Positions 40,281-43,119 of a stretch of 43,119 nt of DNA are shown here, piece by piece. Every line of letters starts with the position of its first letter. Position 1 is the stretch's first letter. This DNA is from an uncultured Clostridia bacterium (lineage in GTDB: Bacteria > Bacillota > Clostridia > Christensenellales > Borkfalkiaceae). The notes below the pieces were generated by a model that was given only the letters and a program-made list of their open reading frames with translations, did no database searches and had not been told where the DNA came from. The translations under genes were made by a program, and so were the position numbers. Location of the stretch: positions 1-43,119 of the forward strand of contig CANRIY010000001.1 in assembly GCA_947630775.1 (NCBI GenBank). The letters run 5' to 3'.

Positions 40281-41753
40281 ATGCTGGATAAATTTTACGC
40301 ACAACTCTCCGAGACATCGACGGTGCCCGTCGTCATCATCTCGATCGCGATCATGCTTCTTGCGGGCTTTTTGGGAACGCGCATCACAAAGCGGCTGAAA
40401 CTGCCGAATGTGACCGCCTATATCCTCGTGGGCATTTTGCTGGGGCCGTACTGTCTCGACCTCGTCCCCGAATACGTTTCGGAGGGCATGGACTTCATTT
40501 CGGACATCGCGCTCGCCTTCATCGCCTTCAGCGTGGGGGAATATTTCCGCTTCTCCACCCTGAAAAAGAACGGTTCGAAAGTGGTAGTCATCACCCTGTT
40601 CGAAGCGCTCGCCGCATCCGTCCTCGTCTTTATCCTGTGTTTCTTTATTCTTCGGCTGGGAATGGCGTTTTCCATCATTCTGGCGGCGCTCGCCTCGGCG
40701 ACCGCGCCCGCTTCCACGCTCATGACCATCCGCCAGACAAAGGCGCACGGCGATTTTGTGGATACCCTCTTTTCGGTCGTTGCGCTCGACGACGTCGTAG
40801 GACTGCTCGCTTACAGCGTCGCGGTCTCCATCGCGCTTGCGACGCTCGGGAACGGGTTCTCGGCGGGAGATGTGCTCTTCCCCATTCTCTGGAACGTCAT
40901 GCTCGTCGCCATCGGGGTCATCTTCGGGTTCCTTCTGAAATTCCTCATGGCGAAGCGCTCCACCGACAACCGTCTCATCGTCTCCATCGCGTTTCTGTTT
41001 GCCATCTGCGGCATCGGCGCGGCGGTGGATGTCTCCCCCCTCCTCGGCTGTATGGCGATGGGCACCGTCTACATCAACCTCTCGGGCGACGATAAGCTGT
41101 TCAAACAGCTCAATTATTTCAGTCCCCCCATTTTGCTCCTGTTCTTTGTGAAGTCGGGCGTCGGGTTCAATCTCGGCTCTCTTTGGGGCGGCGGAAGCCT
41201 CGGGAGCGTCCCTCTCATCGTCATCGGCATCCTGTACTTTGTTGTGCGGCTCGTCGGGAAGTACGTCGGCGCGTTCGCCGGCTGTGCTATTACGAAGAAA
41301 GACAAGCGGGTGCGGAACTACCTCGGCATGGCGCTCGCCCCGCAGGCGGGGGTCGCCATCGGGCTTGCGGCGCTCGGCGCACGTGTTTTAGGCGGCGAAA
41401 CGGGCGATATGCTCCTTACGATCGTCCTCTCCTCGAGCATCCTGTACGAACTGGTCGGCCCCGCGCTCGCAAAACTGTCGCTCTACCTTTCCTGTTCCTA
41501 CGGGGAACGCGCCGAAGCGCTCGAAGCGGCGGGAGAGGCCGCCTCTCCGCCCAAACCTCCCACCCGCGAAGAGGAAGTGGAGCTTTTGAAAGAGCGGCTG
41601 CAACTCATCCAGAAGGAAATCTCCGTCAAAGAATACGCCCGATCTCCCGAGGAAGAGGCATTTATGGAAGCAACGGAGCCCTCTCCGCCGAGCGACGAAG
41701 AGATCTCGACGGGCTCCGAATACAACAGACGGAAATTTATCAATAAGAGGTAA
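40281..41753 (+). CDS. CPA2-family cation:proton antiporter, KefB-type membrane domain (490 aa)
   Basis: A monovalent cation:proton antiporter of the Na_H_Exchanger family. Some twelve hydrophobic helices are visible in residues 12-410. The early GYLLGG-like element is seen as AYILVGILLGPYCLD (47-60), and the ion-binding pair is Asp170-Asp171 in VVALDDVVGLL, the DD motif associated with electrogenic exchange in this family. The gene stops short of the RCK/TrkA_N domain found in KefB or KefC; instead the last 75 residues are a charged, probably cytoplasmic tail (a Glu-rich helix, then SPPSDEEISTG). Selectivity for Na+ or K+ cannot be read from the sequence. There is no strong ribosome site; ATG at 40281 is chosen because the first helix starts soon after. 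MgtC follows 3 bp downstream, so both are one transcript. Confidence 0.92.
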   Translation: MLDKFYAQLSETSTVPVVIISIAIMLLAGFLGTRITKRLKLPNVTAYILVGILLGPYCLDLVPEYVSEGMDFISDIALAFIAFSVGEYFRFSTLKKNGSKVVVITLFEALAASVLVFILCFFILRLGMAFSIILAALASATAPASTLMTIRQTKAHGDFVDTLFSVVALDDVVGLLAYSVAVSIALATLGNGFSAGDVLFPILWNVMLVAIGVIFGFLLKFLMAKRSTDNRLIVSIAFLFAICGIGAAVDVSPLLGCMAMGTVYINLSGDDKLFKQLNYFSPPILLLFFVKSGVGFNLGSLWGGGSLGSVPLIVIGILYFVVRLVGKYVGAFAGCAITKKDKRVRNYLGMALAPQAGVAIGLAALGARVLGGETGDMLLTIVLSSSILYELVGPALAKLSLYLSCSYGERAEALEAAGEAASPPKPPTREEEVELLKERLQLIQKEISVKEYARSPEEEAFMEATEPSPPSDEEISTGSEYNRRKFINKR

Positions 41754-41756
41754 GGT

Positions 41757-42473
41757 ATGCCTACAGATTATATCGTAAAATGGCTCGGTAACTGGTCGGG
41801 CGAAGTGAATATCGCGTCAACGGCGCTGAAAACGGCGGTCGTCATCATTATGGCTGTCGTCTTGGGATGCGAACGCTCCCGCAACCGCCATGCCGCGGGC
41901 CTCCGTACGTTCATCGTGCTCTCCATCGGCTCCATGTTTGCGGGGGTCGCCGATCTCTACTTCATCCAAACATACAGCACGGGGTTCCCCTTCATGTCCG
42001 CCGCCGTGCTCATCGGGATCTCGATCATCACGGCGAATACGATCATCTATTCCTCGAAGAACCAGATCATGGGGCTCACGACTTCTTTCGGGGTGTGGAC
42101 GATGTCCATCGTCTCGGCGATCCTCGGGTTTGGGCTCTATACCGCCGCCCTCATCGGCTTCGCGGCACTCATGATCGGGCTTTTGGGATTCTCCAGACTC
42201 GAATACTACATCAAGGCGAAATCCGACCACTTCGAGATCCATCTCGAACTCAAATCGAGGAGCAGCTTGCAGGAGTTTATCACGGCGGCGCGGGAATTCG
42301 GGCTGAAGATCGACAATATCGAAGTAAATCCCGCCTATGCCAACTCGGGATTGAGCGTGTATACCGTGCGGTTCACCGTCGTCGATAAGGCGCTCGGCAA
42401 AAAGAGCCACAGCGACATCATCGAAGCGCTCTCTGTGCTCGATTGCGTATATTATGTGGAAAAGATCGGCTGA
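41757..42473 (+). CDS. MgtC/SapB-family membrane protein (238 aa)
   Basis: Residues 18-150 carry the MgtC/SapB core of five or so helices with the family signature GCERSRNRHAAGLRTF (37-52) and SIGSMFAG. The C-terminal 75 residues form an ACT-like regulatory domain (FEIHLELKSRSSLQEFI, IEALSVLDCVYYVEKIG), also typical of the family. MgtC proteins are linked to Mg2+ limitation, membrane potential and ATP-synthase control in other bacteria; they are not simple Mg2+ channels. Its role here is inferred from the family and from the neighbouring antiporter and Ca2+ pump. The ATG follows GAGGTAAGG, 3 bp after the antiporter stop, and the gene ends before the terminator at 42520-42551. Confidence 0.92.
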   Translation: MPTDYIVKWLGNWSGEVNIASTALKTAVVIIMAVVLGCERSRNRHAAGLRTFIVLSIGSMFAGVADLYFIQTYSTGFPFMSAAVLIGISIITANTIIYSSKNQIMGLTTSFGVWTMSIVSAILGFGLYTAALIGFAALMIGLLGFSRLEYYIKAKSDHFEIHLELKSRSSLQEFITAAREFGLKIDNIEVNPAYANSGLSVYTVRFTVVDKALGKKSHSDIIEALSVLDCVYYVEKIG

Positions 42474-42519
42474 ACTGCCATCGGTTCCGCCGACGGGACA
42501 AGCTATCGGAAAACAAAAA

Positions 42520-42551
42520 CCTCCTGCGGAGATCCGCGGGAGGCATTTTTT
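42520..42551. terminator. Bidirectional terminator between MgtC and collagen-like protein genes
   Basis: CCTCCTGCGG (42520-42529) and CCGCGGGAGG (42534-42543) form a 10-bp stem with one T-G mismatch and a 4-nt loop. On the plus strand CA and a run of six T follow; on the minus strand the stem is followed by TTTTTGTTTT. It lies between two convergent genes and fits termination of both. Confidence 0.88.
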
Positions 42552-43119
42552 CAGTTTGCGAGGAAGCCCGCCGCACGCAGGCTCGCAAGCAATTGGTTGA
42601 GCGTGGTGCCGACTTCTTCGGGCGTAGGAGTCCCCTCCACATCGGCGACCGCCGCTGCGGGGGTGATCGTCGCGTCTGCGCCCGGTTCCCCCTGTTCGCC
42701 CTGCGGCCCTGCGGGACCCGTGGGACCTTGCGGGATCGTGAAATCGAGCGTCACGGCTCCCTCCGTGCCCGTCTGCGTGACGGATGCCTGCGACCCGGGG
42801 GCGCCCGTCGTGGTCGTGCCGACTGTGATCGTCGCCGCCGCGCCCGTTTCGCCAGTGGGACCTGTTTCGCCCGTGGGACCTGTTTCACCCGTGGGACCCG
42901 TTTCTCCTGTCGGACCCGTGGGACCCGTCTCACCCGTAGGACCCGTGGGACCCGTTTCACCCGTAGGGCCCGTTTCTCCTGTCGGACCCGTGGGACCTGT
43001 CTCGCCCGTAGGGCCCGTTTCTCCTGTCGGACCCGTGGGACCCGTCTCACCCGTAGGACCCGTGGGACCCGTCTCACCCGTAGGACCCGTGGGGCCTGTT
43101 GCACCCGTCGCGCTTGCGG
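42551..43119 (-). CDS. Collagen-like repeat protein, C-terminal part (N-terminus cut by window edge)
   Basis: The frame ending at the TGA at 42551 is open to the right edge (189 codons plus 2 bases), so the start is outside. It begins with about 90 residues of Gly-X-Y triplets, mainly GPT and GET, which would form a collagen-like triple helix. Next is a short domain (ATITVGTTTTGAPG, then VTLDFTIPQG), a second short GPTGPAGPQGEQGEPG stretch, and the C-terminal tail NQLLASLRAAGFLAN. The same order of domains is common in clostridial and bacillar exosporium or spore-coat proteins of the BclA type, so a surface or spore-surface filament is likely. An internal GTG at 42754 could be mistaken for a start but has triplet repeats in frame upstream. 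There is no sortase motif. Confidence 0.88.
   Translation of the reverse strand, partial: ASATGATGPTGPTGETGPTGPTGETGPTGPTGETGPTGETGPTGPTGETGPTGETGPTGPTGETGPTGPTGETGPTGETGPTGETGPTGETGAAATITVGTTTTGAPGSQASVTQTGTEGAVTLDFTIPQGPTGPAGPQGEQGEPGADATITPAAAVADVEGTPTPEEVGTTLNQLLASLRAAGFLAN

Noticed and set aside
42751..43104. A 117-codon minus-strand frame rich in Arg and Val
   Set aside because: It is the +1 reading of the Gly-X-Y repeats; the frame ending at 42551 gives proper collagen triplets and a known C-terminal tail.

Overview
The window reads as chromosome of an anaerobic, Gram-positive-type bacterium, most likely an uncultured gut Clostridia lineage of Bacillota (a Christensenellales/Borkfalkiaceae-like genome would fit, but this is inference). 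The reasons are seven lipobox-bearing surface proteins, InlB-type and BspA-type repeats, a BclA-like collagen protein of the kind found on spores, AAGGAG-type ribosome binding sites, consensus sigma-A promoters, and base composition that looks like the mid-50s percent GC. No rRNA, tRNA, CRISPR array, transposase or phage gene was seen.

Layout, left to right. (1) 1-1824, minus: a lipoprotein truncated by the left edge, with a parallel beta-helix resembling GH55-like 'coagulation factor 5/8' proteins, behind a perfect-consensus promoter. (2) 1825-2495: a non-coding strip packed with palindromic repeat elements and ending in a terminator. (3) 2496-27382, minus: five very large surface proteins in a row. 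Read in transcription order they are a 2593-aa S8 subtilase with a BspA-type leucine-rich-repeat stalk and a C-terminal membrane anchor, two related 794- and 832-aa lipoproteins, a 1274-aa Ig-repeat lipoprotein, and a 2702-aa modular lipoprotein with five InlB-type modules. (4) 27424-34966, minus: a complete oligopeptide ABC importer (OppA, B, C, D, F) plus a 126-aa tail-anchored-like membrane protein whose gene overlaps oppF by 185 bp in another frame. (5) 35044-36411, minus: an InlB-repeat/beta-helix lipoprotein directly downstream of a good sigma-A promoter. (6) 36685-39998, minus: a P-type Ca2+-ATPase translationally coupled to a small polytopic membrane protein. (7) 40281-42473, plus: a CPA2/Kef-type cation:proton antiporter and an MgtC/SapB-family protein. 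(8) 42551-43119, minus: the C-terminal part of a collagen-like protein, cut by the right edge.

The most interesting unit is the stretch from the promoter at 36499-36527 to the terminator at 2437-2468. About 34 kb of minus-strand genes have short gaps and no clear internal terminator. It joins a cell-anchored protease, an oligopeptide importer and five giant or medium lipoproteins. The inference is a surface machine that captures and cleaves proteins and imports the peptides, loosely like lactocepin plus Opp in lactic acid bacteria but with unrelated accessory lipoproteins. The ATPase, antiporter and MgtC genes form a separate ion-homeostasis neighbourhood read from two divergent promoters.
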